64,000 nucleotides of DNA, taken from Venturia oleaginea (taxonomy: Eukaryota; Ascomycota; Dothideomycetes; Venturiales; Venturiaceae). Below the pieces are notes generated by a model. That model was not told the origin of the DNA. It saw only the letters and a program-made list of their open reading frames with translations, and did no database searches. Where the stretch lies: NCBI GenBank assembly GCA_013176395.1, contig JABMLP010000003.1, forward strand, positions 2,019,934-2,083,933, in the 5' to 3' direction. Positions 1 through 9,768 of this stretch are shown piece after piece (within the stretch, counting starts at the first letter, position 1; every line of letters begins with the position of its first letter). Made by a program: the position numbers and the translations under genes.

Positions 1-1575
1 AGCCATCCACCAAACGGAGATATTGGAGACGAGGGCGTTGCCATCGGCGTCGACGCAGGTGGGTGAGGTGCCGTATTTGCCGCAGGGGCCGGTCTTGTAG
101 GCGTAGTAGTTTATGAGGGTGTAGCCTAAGCCGCCGATGGTGGAGATGAAGAGGCCGGTGGTGATGCGGGCGATGGGGCCGTAGTTGATTTTCATTTTGC
201 GGAGGAGTGGGTATAATCCGTAGTTGAGCATTGGGGTTGTGACGATGATGATGAGGGAGTTCATGTTACCGATGACGTCGTTGGGCACGTTAATGGCGGT
301 GAGCATGGTGGATTGAGCGCTGGCGGCTTCACCAAGGCCATTGTCGTTGATGTATTGGATGGGGAAGAACATGAAGATACCGCAGGCCTGCACCGCGCGG
401 GCGCAGTCGTCGACGAATTCGTCGTTCCATGGTACTCTTACTTGCTTGCCGGCAGTGCGCATGACGGATGGCTTGGCTGGCTCGAAGAAACCACCCTTGA
501 ATCTGACAATCTTCAAGAGACCGCCGTTTTTGAAACCGATACCGATGATCTTCAGGCAGTTGCCGAGATCGCTGCCACCCGGTGGGTAGAACACAAGGTG
601 TTTGCGCAAGTACCATAGAAGTGGTAGCAAGGGGAGATAGATGACGAGTGGCAGGAAGAAACCCAACCACCATCCTACATACTTCTCAGAGTATGTAGTG
701 GCAACGCCGAAGAACCCTCCGATGTTGATGAAGAGGTAGAACCAAAGCATGACACGCTCCGTGGTTGCTTCTGGGTCAATGATGACCTTTTCTCCGGACT
801 TCAATGTCTTGGTGACTGGCACGGTGACTGGCATTTGATCCAAGAGAGTTGGGGAGATATTGGGCTTGAACATGGCGGCACCAATAGCAAGAACGTAGAC
901 GGAGATGAAGAATGGAGCGATGGAGGTGTGGTTTGCTAGTAATGTTGGAGCACCGCATGCAACCATGAGAACGTGTGCAATACCGCAGACCACGACACCC
1001 CACACAATGAGAGGGAAGCGACCAGTCTTGGTATCAGCGAGCCATCCGAAAAATACTGGCAAGGCGTAGACGAGCATAGAGAAGGATTGCGAGACTGCTG
1101 AAGACTTCTTGGTTCCGAGCCCGAGAGCACCGGCAGTATCTGAAGATCCCCTTTTGGGGGCACCCCATTTGTTGCCGCCGACTGGGAGCTTTCGGTTGAC
1201 GAAGTTGCCAAAGAGTGGTTTGACACCGTAGAACGAAGCTCGCTCGGCGAATTCGACCAAGCAGAGCCAGTATGCTACAGCGGGCAGCTTTCCGGCGACC
1301 TGTCGGAGCGTCTTCCTCTCTTCCTCAGTTGGCTGCCGGGACTCATTTCCTTCGTCGTCCAGCGGGAGTGCCTCGGAAGAACTTTCGAAGCCCTTCATAG
1401 TGATTGATTCGAGCTCGCCGGGAGTCTTACTGTCGAATCCCGCCGGACCTCTGGCGATATGTCCGACATCATCGAACGATGGCCGGTTTGTTGGCGCGAG
1501 CGTGTCGGCAAAGGTTGCTGTTATGACTTGTTAGCACGAGCGCGGTACAATATATCACAACGTCGACGTACGCAT
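1..1575 (-). CDS. PTR2: Proton-coupled peptide transporter (POT/PTR2 family), 3' end outside window
   Basis: Imports di- and tripeptides across the plasma membrane with protons (family knowledge). Coding is complement(1572..1575, <1..1517): the ATG at 1575 is followed by one base and then a GTACGT donor. A 54-nt intron (1518-1571) with a GCTAACA branch site and CAG acceptor leads into a long open exon. Visible POT features are an acidic N-terminal tail, the ExxER-type motif EFAERASFYGVK, ADTKTGRF after an early membrane segment, KPNISPTLLDQ, the PTR2 signature YLFINIGGFFG, and a WND...D..R...AC motif. The 507 residues present lack roughly the last 90-100 of a usual ~600-residue PTR2. The split start codon is inferred but keeps the reading frame exactly. 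The window edge cuts the gene; nothing suggests it is broken. Confidence 0.92.
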
Positions 1576-3481
1576 TGTGTATTATGGTAGCTCTACGAAA
1601 TACAAGCTGCTGGATGTTCAAAGAGGGGGATAATACCAGTTCTTATGAACAAGCTTCTTGATAAGATAGCTGATGGGCGACTACCCCGTCCGTGTTCCCG
1701 GAATCTGGCTCTGCTCCAATACTCGTCCAGCGATAGCGAACTGATAGGCCGTCGTACAGTTTCACGTAGAACTGGGAATGGCCGACCGCGCCGCCGTCAC
1801 ACACAGCAGGTCGACCTACTGTTTTGGGACATGACTCCAGCTCTGAGTATGTGCTAACCGATGGCTACTCCGAATACCACGTTAGTCGTGCTAATGGGAT
1901 GGCATCGTGTGCGGTCGATACCATAGCGTCTGCGGACGTGCCCAATTGCGGCCTGTGATTGATAGCCACTAAAACCCTTGGTCCTGTATGCCAAGAAAGA
2001 CAAGCAGTGAGAGATCGGCAGCGCATGTCTTGTTCTTCTCGCCTCTGATAACATCACTCGTCGCTCGTACAGACGGTGCCGCGACTTTCTCCTCGCTAAG
2101 CAAGGAAGGTCCTGGTCCAGCGGGAGTTTGGAAACGGATTCGCGACTGTGTCTCAAGGCTGCTCCCTTACAATTGGCAGAGGCGTGAGATTCGCCTTTGC
2201 CTCCTCAGTCGCGCGCGCCGAGACGGATAAGCTTCTCGGATGATATGCGCAAGGCTCCTTGGCGGACATCCCGATGTTACATTGAGCTAGAAGCCATCCT
2301 CGCCTTCTCGAATACTTGCCGAGGATGCTGATCTGGAGATGGTGCTGTCTTGGAATTGCTTAACCAATTCGCCGATGAGATGTGGGCTGGGATTGTGGAC
2401 GCTGTGACCTTTACTCTCCATCTCTCCCGTGAAGAGTGCTCTATCGCGAATCCTCCTTGACTTCTGCATCAAAGGCCGAATATAAAGTCTCTAGCAGTCC
2501 GATCTCCTCTCACAAACCAATATAACAAGCCATAATCTATGTACTCACGCGATGCTGTCGCCAGATCCCACCGTTCCCAAGAGCATGGATAAACACAAGC
2601 ATCAGATAAGCTTCACGAAGCTCATGTAACATCTACAATCATACCCACCTATCTCACCCTCTCCACCAGCAACCACCATCCTTATCTCGCATTTCCTCAA
2701 AAAACGCACGCACGCACGTCCCGGACCCGCCCGCCAACCAACGTTTTCCCCCCCCCCAAAAAAATTGCGGGTGTCGGGAATACATACGATTGCGATTGAC
2801 ATCGTATTCGCGATTCGATATACGCACGCGGCGGTTATAAGCGGTTGTGTACTATTTATTCCCACCTTGTCGAAATACGTCTTATTGCAACGAAGACGGG
2901 AAACTCGGTTGTAGCAACCAAAGAAGGAAGAACGAAGAGCGTTCGCGGTTTTTCCTTTGGGTGTGCTAGGTTAGTCTGACCCTTGGACCATTGGTAAAGA
3001 TCAAGCCGTGAAGCATCGACCAGTCTATCGATGCCACTGCACCTCTCGTGCAACCACTTTTGTCATGAGAGAGGCGAGCGTCCGGGATCCGAGTAAGCTT
3101 TTTGGTTCACTTTTATGGTATATTTAATCGCGTTGATCTTTCCCCATTAAATACCACCACCACAATACCTCCTCGCACTCAACGAAACAAACCACAATTC
3201 TCTCCATTCCCGTAAACCGAAGCAACGTAAATCCCCACCATTCAGATAAAATACCGAGCCGAATATAATCGTCATCCACTTCATATCCCAGTAGAAAAAC
3301 GGATAAAGCCTTTTCTTAGGTCTGAAGGGCGCATTCGTCGCCAATACTCCCTCTTCCAAGAACATTCTTCCATGCATACAGTTCATCCATCCATAGCTAA
3401 GAGCCATCAAAAAGAGTACCTTTACCACCTATTACCTGAGCTCTCAAATACACCTTCCCTTCTCCAGGACCTCAAAATCCC
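1576..3481. other. Intergenic region upstream of PTR2
   Basis: No open frame here resembles a known protein. There is a short GCACGCACGCAC run near 2706-2717 and a poly-C/poly-A stretch near 2747-2765. The PTR2 promoter should lie at its left end. The Gypsy insertion at 3487 defines the right edge, with AAGTT at 3482-3486 as its target duplication. Confidence 0.6.
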
Positions 3482-3486
3482 AAGTT

Positions 3487-3719
3487 TGTCACGGGAGCAA
3501 TAGAAGCAGTCGTAGATCACGTTGACAAATGATTAGCCGTGCTAGCTATAAGCGGGCGTGATAGAAGTCAATGGTAGTATCGTTCTAAGGATCAAAACAT
3601 TGCGTGAAGAATCTAAGTACAGGGAGGAATCGCAAGGTATATATGGGATTCCTTGGTTCGTGCGCTGAAGTCACGTGTATACCAGTTCATGGTAACATTC
3701 TCAGTGTCACTCCGTGACA
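3487..3719 (-). repeat. 3' LTR of Gypsy-1
   Basis: A 233-bp repeat beginning TGTCACGG and ending CCGTGACA, an 8-bp terminal inverted repeat. It contains a TATATA box and, 38 nt further along the minus strand, the ACGCAATGT segment complementary to the proposed primer-binding site. It matches 8635-8867 at all but one position. Confidence 0.96.
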
Positions 3720-3722
3720 GTA

Positions 3723-3732
3723 CCCCCCTCTT
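3723..3732 (-). other. Polypurine tract of Gypsy-1
   Basis: On the minus strand AAGAGGGGGG lies three bases before the 3' LTR, the expected place for the plus-strand primer of an LTR retrotransposon. Confidence 0.75.
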
Positions 3733-3758
3733 AAACGGAAAAGAAAAGAAGTAACCAA

Positions 3759-6700
3759 TCAATGGGGGACTACTTTCTCCGGATGCTCTCTTTCGAATTT
3801 GGCTGCTGCAGCTGTATCCCATATTTCGTAAGCTGGTTCCCATGTCTCTTCATCATATCCTTGCCATGATACTAAATACTCGTGGCGTCGTCGTCTCTTA
3901 TTGTATCGAGAGTCGTTGACTCTCTCAACGAGGTATTCCTGTTCGCCGTCGATTTCGACTGGCGGCGGTGGTTCCTGAATCTGTCCGGGTAAGGCTTCGT
4001 CATCGTAGACAGGTCGAAGTAAGGAGGTATGGAAAACGGGGTGTATCTTTATACTTGTAGGGAGTTCAAGTCGGTACGCGTGAGAGGAGATAACTTTCTC
4101 TATTCGGAACGGGCCAGCAGACTTCCAGTCGAGTTTCTTAGCTGGTCTTCGGGTTTTCACATTTCGGATATCTAGCATAACGGAGTCGCCAACTTGATAG
4201 GCGGGTGCCGGGTGACGTCGTCGGTTTGCTTTCTCTTCGTAGACTGCTTGGGCCCATTTCATCTCGTCGTGCAGGAACATCTCAACGTCTTTCATATCTT
4301 CGACGAATTTATGAACATCTTGGACTTGTTGTCGTTGGTAAGCTGGCCGTGTTATTCCGGTAGGGGGCTCGAATCCCATTCTCGGGTGTTGGCCACTATT
4401 GGCTAGGAACGGTGTTATTCCTGTCGTCTCCGAGGCGGTATTGTTTGCCTTAAACTCAGCCATTGGAGTCCAGCGGGCCCAGTCGTCTTGCAGGTAGGCT
4501 ACGTAGGCACGGAAGTATTGTTCCATTACGGAATTCATTCGTTCAGTCTGTCCATCCGTCTCTGGGTGGAAGGCGGTAGACAAACGTGCTTCAATTTTCA
4601 ATTGTTTCGTGAGTTCATCCCAGAAGGCGGACACGAACTGGCTGCCTCGATCGGACACGATCGTATCTGGGAGTCCGTGTAGTTTCCAAACGTGCGTAAG
4701 GAATAGCCGTGCTACGTCGGGTGCCTTAATTGAGGCGCAGGGAATAAAGTGAGTCATCTTGCTCAGTCTGTCGACGGCGACCATAACATTTGTGTAGCCT
4801 TCGGATTCGGGTAGTTCGATCACAAAGTCGACAGAGATGTCTTTCCATCTCTTCTCAGGTACAGGTAAGGGTTTCAACAGGCCGCTATATACTTCTCGGG
4901 AGGATTTCGAACGTTGACAGACGTGACAGCTTCGTACGAAGCGTCTGACAGAGTCGTACATCTGTGGCCAGTAGTACTGGCGGGACAGGACTTCCAAAGT
5001 CTTTGTACGGCCTGGGTGACCGCCAACAGGAGATTCGTGGACGTAGCGAAGTAGCTTAACCTTCAGTTCGTCCGAACTAGGCAGGACAAGGCGGTCTCGG
5101 AAGTACAGGCGGTTGCCTCGGGCCTCACATTCTGAAAGACTGATTTTCTTCGATTTCCGAACTCCTTGTCGGAGGAAACCCAAGATCTCCTGGATAAACT
5201 CATCGTTTTCGTATTCGTCTTCGATAATTTGCTCAATCGACCTATCTGTGTCAATAGGGTTTAGTTCTTTGAAAAGTTCGGAACGTAGGAGTGTTTGCTT
5301 TCGGTAGAGGCGGGCTTCTTCTTGAGCAGGTTGGTCTTGCGACCTCCGAGTTAGAGCGTCAGGTTTCTGTCCTTGTGCTCCTGGACGGTAGACGATAGAA
5401 AACTGGAAGCGGGAAAGGTATTCAGACCAGCGGGCTTGTCGGTGACTAAGTTGTTTCGTCGTACAGAAGTACTGCAGGCTTTTATGATCGCTGAGGACCT
5501 TGATCGGAAAGGCGGCTCCTTCGAGTTCTGGACGCCACTGTTCGAAGCATCGGATGATAGCGAGCAGCTCTTTATCGTAGATCTCGTAGTTGCATTCTGC
5601 GGGCGATAGGCGGTGCGAGTAGTAAGCTACAGGATAGAGCTTCCCGTTAGATCCATATTGAGAGAGTACGCCTCCTGAGGCGTAATCGGACGAGTCGGCT
5701 TCCACAACACAGGCTAGTTCGGGGTCGAAGTGTCTTAGGATCGGTGCGGAAGTAAAGGCTTTTTTGAGAGCCTCAAAGGCTCTTTTGCAGGTTTCGTCGA
5801 ACGTAAACATAACGTCCTTGCGAGTCAGTCTGACAAGAGGAGCAACGATTCGAGAGAAGTCGGATATGAACCGTCTATAGAAATTGGCGAACCCAATAAA
5901 GGCACGGACGTCCTTTACGTTCAGAGGGTTCTTCCAACCGGTGATCGCTTCGATTTTCTTCGGGTCCATCCGGATCCCGTCTGTCGCGATGACAAGGCCA
6001 AGATAGAGGACTTCGGTCTTATGAAACTCGCACTTGTCGATATCAAGTTGGAGCCCAGCTTCGTGTAGGGCCTTCAGGATCAGTTCTACGTGGGTTCGGT
6101 GTTCGGAGAGGTTGTTGCTGTACACGAGGATATCGTCGATATATGCGGTGCAGAAGATATCGAGATACGGACGGAGGACATCGTTTACGTAGTGTTGGAA
6201 CGTACTCGGGGCGTTTGCAAGTCCGAAGGGCATAACGAGGTATTCGAAAAGGCCGTATCGTGTCCGGAAGGCTGTGAGCCATTCGTCTCCTTTGGCGATA
6301 CGAAGGCGGTTAAATGCTGCGATAATATCGAGTTTTGTGTAATACTTCGCCTTGCTAAGGCGGTTCAGAGTTTCTTGGATCAATGGGAGCGGGTATCGAT
6401 TCTTGATCGTAAGGGCGTTCAGAGCTCGGTAATCGACACAAAAGCGGAGGCCACCTCCAGGTTTCTTGACAAAGATTACAGGCGCGGCAGCGGGAGAGGA
6501 ACTTGCTCGGATGAATCCTTTAGCGAGATGCTCGTCGAGGTACTTTCGTAGAACCTTGAGTTCGTTCTGAGACATGCTGTATAGAGGTCCGAAGCCGGGT
6601 TGTTTACCGGGTTCGAGTTGGATCTTGTGGTCGTAGGATCGGTGGTCAGGGAGGACGTCGGATTTCTTCCGAGAGAAGACGTCAAGGTGCTCGTGGTACT

Positions 6701-7391
6701 CCGTAGGTACTTTCGTGCGCGGGTCAGTGTGTGTTTTCGGGGCTAGAGCCTTCTCAATATCGGACATTGTGATGGCGAAGAGCTCGTGGTCAGGTTTTCG
6801 TACAAGTCGGGTAAATGGTACAGCTCCTATAGCGCAGATATCAATCTCGTCGCATAAGTCAGAGGAGGGTCCCATGTCGGGTTCAGATTCGTGTTCGTGT
6901 TCGTGTTCAGGTTCCGGTTCAGGTTCAGGTTCAGTCAGGGCACGTCTGAAGCTATGCTTCCAGTCATCGTGCTTCCTCCGTATAGATAGAGAGGATCGAT
7001 TTCGGGCTCGGGTTCGTGCTTCGGGTCGGGTAGGTGAGAGGGGTTCCTCTACCGGTTCGGGTTCGTGCTTATCACAGCCAGGTGCTGTGAAGTTCAGTCT
7101 ATGGTTCGCCCAGTCAAAGGCAACCTCGTGTTTCTTCATCCAGGGCAGACCCAGGATAACATCGTGTTTTCCAAGTGTAGTGACATATAGAGAGATCCTC
7201 TCTCTGTGTCCTTCATGTTCAAGTTTGAGGGAGGCTACATGTGTAATCCTCCCAGCCGTGGTCCGTTTTCCAGTAAAGCCAGTGACGTCGATATATCGTG
7301 AGAGTCGGTTCAGTTTCAGGCCGTGTTGTTGCGCAAAAGGTCTATTGATAAAGCCTATACCAGTAGCTCCACTATCCACCATAGCTTCCAC
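3759..7391 (-). CDS. pol: Gypsy-1 Pol polyprotein with C-terminal chromodomain
   Basis: 1210-residue open frame. In order: aspartic protease (VDSGATGIGF, residues ~5-15); an acidic EP/EH-rich linker (~155-175); reverse transcriptase with YPLPLIQETL, LVMPFGLANAP and catalytic YIDD; RNase H with SHRLSPAECNYEIYDKELLA; integrase with an HHCC-type zinc finger (HPGRTK...CHVCQ), then DFV, SDRGSQF and HPETDGQTERMN giving the D,D,E triad; a C-terminal chromodomain (EYLVERVNDSR...WQGYDEETWEP). The first codon listed is GTG and the frame stays open upstream to about 7551. Pol is therefore likely made by a -1 shift from the zinc-knuckle frame, which it overlaps by about 40 nt. No internal stop: the best candidate here for an active enzyme. 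Confidence 0.95.
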   Translation of the reverse strand: MEAMVDSGATGIGFINRPFAQQHGLKLNRLSRYIDVTGFTGKRTTAGRITHVASLKLEHEGHRERISLYVTTLGKHDVILGLPWMKKHEVAFDWANHRLNFTAPGCDKHEPEPVEEPLSPTRPEARTRARNRSSLSIRRKHDDWKHSFRRALTEPEPEPEPEHEHEHESEPDMGPSSDLCDEIDICAIGAVPFTRLVRKPDHELFAITMSDIEKALAPKTHTDPRTKVPTEYHEHLDVFSRKKSDVLPDHRSYDHKIQLEPGKQPGFGPLYSMSQNELKVLRKYLDEHLAKGFIRASSSPAAAPVIFVKKPGGGLRFCVDYRALNALTIKNRYPLPLIQETLNRLSKAKYYTKLDIIAAFNRLRIAKGDEWLTAFRTRYGLFEYLVMPFGLANAPSTFQHYVNDVLRPYLDIFCTAYIDDILVYSNNLSEHRTHVELILKALHEAGLQLDIDKCEFHKTEVLYLGLVIATDGIRMDPKKIEAITGWKNPLNVKDVRAFIGFANFYRRFISDFSRIVAPLVRLTRKDVMFTFDETCKRAFEALKKAFTSAPILRHFDPELACVVEADSSDYASGGVLSQYGSNGKLYPVAYYSHRLSPAECNYEIYDKELLAIIRCFEQWRPELEGAAFPIKVLSDHKSLQYFCTTKQLSHRQARWSEYLSRFQFSIVYRPGAQGQKPDALTRRSQDQPAQEEARLYRKQTLLRSELFKELNPIDTDRSIEQIIEDEYENDEFIQEILGFLRQGVRKSKKISLSECEARGNRLYFRDRLVLPSSDELKVKLLRYVHESPVGGHPGRTKTLEVLSRQYYWPQMYDSVRRFVRSCHVCQRSKSSREVYSGLLKPLPVPEKRWKDISVDFVIELPESEGYTNVMVAVDRLSKMTHFIPCASIKAPDVARLFLTHVWKLHGLPDTIVSDRGSQFVSAFWDELTKQLKIEARLSTAFHPETDGQTERMNSVMEQYFRAYVAYLQDDWARWTPMAEFKANNTASETTGITPFLANSGQHPRMGFEPPTGITRPAYQRQQVQDVHKFVEDMKDVEMFLHDEMKWAQAVYEEKANRRRHPAPAYQVGDSVMLDIRNVKTRRPAKKLDWKSAGPFRIEKVISSHAYRLELPTSIKIHPVFHTSLLRPVYDDEALPGQIQEPPPPVEIDGEQEYLVERVNDSRYNKRRRRHEYLVSWQGYDEETWEPAYEIWDTAAAAKFEREHPEKVVPH

Positions 7392-7510
7392 TCGAATAGA
7401 GATGGATCCTTGGGTGAGTTGGCAAGGGATAGTGATCAGTCTTTTCCAGTTGGTGCTCGTAAAGGAGGTATAGTTAACAAAGAGCTTGCGATGTGGTCCC
7501 GAGTGGCGAC

Positions 7511-7828
7511 TTACGCTCGGGACTTGCCTTTTGATCGGTATTTTGATGAGTCAGATCGGGAAGAGGTTGAAGACGACGAACGGGACGGAGTGTTTCGACG
7601 GGGAGACGCGGTTCGGCTATATCTACTTAAGGAAGCAGAACGGATTCGGGTAGTCGGGATCGGCGCTTTGCAGTTAGGCGATATGTGCTTCGAAGAGCCA
7701 CATTTGAAACAGAGGCCTTCCTTCTTTCGTCGTTCACGTTCGTGGGAGCCTACAGGAGCATAAGAGTTCTCGATTGCGTCAATATCCATAGCGTTTGGAT
7801 CCTTTGACGATAGAGAGAAGTGTGGCAA
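7511..7828 (-). CDS. gag: Gypsy-1 nucleocapsid (CCHC zinc knuckle) segment of Gag
   Basis: A short open frame containing the retroviral-type zinc knuckle CFKCGSSKHISPNC (CX2CX4HX4C), preceded by an MDIDAIEN stretch seen in many fungal Gypsy Gags and followed by an Arg/Ser-rich tail. It has no convincing start of its own (the listed start is TTG). It lies -1 relative to the upstream gag frame and pol is -1 again, so it is probably the C-terminal part of Gag reached by a frame change near 7750-7848. No canonical XXXYYYZ slippery heptamer is visible in the overlap. An intron or a one-base error in the A-rich run near 7845 is also possible. Confidence 0.8.
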   Translation of the reverse strand: MPHFSLSSKDPNAMDIDAIENSYAPVGSHERERRKKEGLCFKCGSSKHISPNCKAPIPTTRIRSASLSRYSRTASPRRNTPSRSSSSTSSRSDSSKYRSKGKSRA

Positions 7829-8613
7829 ACGTGGTAAGCTTTTCTTTCATCCTGAAGGAAGCGGATATCATTATCGTAGGAAGAGATCAGGGCAGCGTAA
7901 TCGTTTAACGAGGAGGGAATCTGGACACCGATCATACTGGTTTTCAGGTCGTGGTTCAATGACATACGAAGTTGCATGATCTGTCCTTCTTCATTTAGTC
8001 CTGCGTCGCCAGCGAGGCTTCGGAACTCTGAAAAATGAGCTATGAAGCTCTTTCTTCCTTGTTTCAAGAGGCTCAGTTTCGTTTGTGCGGTTGTCTTTCG
8101 GTTCGGGTCTCCATATGAGAGGTTCAGGATCGAGAGGAAGGCTTCGAGTGTAGATGGACGGTGGGAGGTTACTAGTGCAGAGGCATCCTTCCCAATTCGG
8201 CTCAATGCGTAACGTAGTTTGTTTTCGTCTTCCGGGTAACGGTCTGCGTTGCCTTGTAGCTTGTTCTCTAGCTGGTAGAGGAACTCAGGCAGTTCGTGTC
8301 TCTTCCCAGTGAATATGGGAGGGTCGGGGAGTCGTTCAGAGAGTTGCTGGGGTCGGGAGGAGGCTGTTCGGGTCGTATCCGAGGTCGTATCGGGCGAGCT
8401 ATTCTTGAGCTCTGGCAAGTCGTCTATGGGTGGCGGTGGTGTCAGGTTCGTTATTGGAGAGGTGGATGAGGAACGGAGAACCGTAAGTTCCCTTTGGAGT
8501 AGGTCCACTTTCTCTTCCAAAGCTTTCTGGGACTGCGAAGCTTTCTCTAGCAGGCCGATAAAGGATGCCTGCATCGCGGAAAGCATCTCTTGGATCTCAA
8601 TGGCGGTGGCCAT
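7750..8613 (-). CDS. gag: Gypsy-1 Gag, N-terminal and capsid part
   Basis: Starts at ATG 8613, the first ATG after the 5' LTR (21 nt from its edge), giving MATAIEIQEMLSAMQ. A predicted coiled coil (residues ~10-45), a Pro/Ser-rich linker, then a retrotransposon Gag capsid-like region with LPDPPIFTGKRHELPEF, LLKQGRKSFIAHFSEFRSL and LRMSLNHDLK. The last ~35 residues of the listed frame run out of register with the zinc-knuckle frame at 7511-7828 and are probably not native. Confidence 0.85.
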   Translation of the reverse strand: MATAIEIQEMLSAMQASFIGLLEKASQSQKALEEKVDLLQRELTVLRSSSTSPITNLTPPPPIDDLPELKNSSPDTTSDTTRTASSRPQQLSERLPDPPIFTGKRHELPEFLYQLENKLQGNADRYPEDENKLRYALSRIGKDASALVTSHRPSTLEAFLSILNLSYGDPNRKTTAQTKLSLLKQGRKSFIAHFSEFRSLAGDAGLNEEGQIMQLRMSLNHDLKTSMIGVQIPSSLNDYAALISSYDNDIRFLQDERKAYHVCHTSLYRQRIQTLWILTQSRTLMLL

Positions 8614-8623
8614 GGTTTGTACG

Positions 8624-8632
8624 ACGCAATGT
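8624..8632 (-). other. Candidate self-primer binding site of Gypsy-1
   Basis: Two bases inside the 5' LTR edge the minus strand reads ACATTGCGT, the exact complement of ACGCAATGT inside the same LTR (plus-strand positions 8745-8753 and 3597-3605). No TGG-starting tRNA-complementary site is seen there. This is the arrangement used by Tf1/sushi elements, in which the transcript 5' end folds back as primer. The complementarity is seen; the mechanism is inferred. Confidence 0.6.
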
Positions 8633-8634
8633 AG

Positions 8635-8867
8635 TGTCACGGGAGCAATAGAAGCAGTCGTAGATCACGTTGACAAATGATTAGCCGTGCTAGCTATAAG
8701 CGGGCGTGCTAGAAGTCAATGGTAGTATCGTTCTAAGGATCAAAACATTGCGTGAAGAATCTAAGTACAGGGAGGAATCGCAAGGTATATATGGGATTCC
8801 TTGGTTCGTGCGCTGAAGTCACGTGTATACCAGTTCATGGTAACATTCTCAGTGTCACTCCGTGACA
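8635..8867 (-). repeat. 5' LTR of Gypsy-1
   Basis: 233 bp, TG...CA bounded with TGTCACGG/CCGTGACA ends. On the minus strand a TATATA motif precedes the ACGCAATGT segment by 38 nt, which fits a transcript beginning at or near that segment. Confidence 0.96.
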
Positions 8868-8959
8868 AAGTTCCTATTTCATCCCTTCGCTAATTTCCAG
8901 CCTTCCAAATCTCAAAACGTGCCAAAAGGGATAGTAAAGATAGACGTTGATATAATATA

Positions 8960-9645
8960 ACGTATTCGATCACCCAACCCGTCAGATCACCCAAGCGGTC
9001 AAAATTTGCCAAGACCCCAACTACTCTTCTTATTCTACTATGTCTCAACAACGTAATGAGTTACTACTCCAACACGAAGGGAGAATTCAGCTTGCAATCT
9101 ACGCTTTGAATACCGGCCAACTCCGAAGCCAACGGGCTGCTGCGAGCGCCTTCAACGTTAAACAACAAACCCTCTCCGATCGCGTCAGAGGAGTCCCATT
9201 TATCCTCGAAAGACCACCAAACGGTCGGAAACTTACCCTTACCGAAGAGCAAACGCTTGTCCGATATATCCTCGACCTCGATTCGCGAGGATTTGCGCCC
9301 CGGCTGTGTGAGGTGGCAGATATGTACTATAGCGTATGGGACTGCAGCAGCGCAGGTAGCTGCAGAGACGTCTGTAGCGCCTCAGGGATCGAAGAAGGCT
9401 CGTGGTAGTGGTGATCAAGAAACAGCCCGACCAACTCAACGGCGTTGTGGGAACTGCGACGCAACTGGGCATAATGCGCGAACTTGTAAAAGAGATATCG
9501 AGATATCTTCTGAATCAGATAGTAGCACGACGGACTTAAAATCTATTGTTAATAGCGATGAAATTGAAGAGTCGTAATATAAGATGGTCGTGCCAAGAAA
9601 TTTTGACCGATTGGGTGATCTGACGGGTTGGGTGATCGAATACGT
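8960..9645 (+). mobile_element. Internally deleted pogo/Fot1-type DNA transposon (P1)
   Basis: 686 bp between long terminal inverted repeats that begin ACGTATTCGATCACCC, flanked by TA at 8958-8959 and 9646-9647 (TA target duplication of the Tc1/mariner-pogo superfamily). It keeps the transposase start at 9040 (MSQQRNELLLQ, helix-turn-helix psq-like region, RPPNGRKLTLTEEQT). It then jumps near 9325 to the C-terminal end with a zinc knuckle CGNCDATGHNARTC. The DDE catalytic core is missing, so it can move only in trans. Confidence 0.88.
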
Positions 9646-9768
9646 TAGCGCAATAGCGCTCCAAATAGTAAATATACTGAAGGGGTATGCCGTAAAAGGG
9701 AGGCATATATCTAGAATAGGGAGAGTGACGAATCAAAAACCCCATCGATACTACGATAAAATATTATA

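Larger units (their letters stand above)
3487..8867 (-). mobile_element. Complete Ty3/Gypsy chromovirus LTR retrotransposon (Gypsy-1)
   Basis: A full element of 5381 bp read on the minus strand: 5' LTR (8635-8867), candidate self-priming site (8624-8632), gag, zinc knuckle, pol with protease-RT-RNase H-integrase-chromodomain, polypurine tract (3723-3732), 3' LTR (3487-3719). It is flanked by a perfect 5-bp target duplication AAGTT at 3482-3486 and 8868-8872. By eye the 233-bp LTRs differ at one position (A3561 versus C8709), so the insertion is young. Two changes of frame (gag N part to zinc knuckle, zinc knuckle to pol, both -1) are needed for one Gag-Pol product. They could be programmed shifts, an intron, mutations or assembly errors. 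Confidence 0.96.

Noticed and set aside
313..1226. Several open frames over the peptide transporter on both strands
   Set aside because: They are out of frame with the transporter, whose protein matches family motifs throughout.
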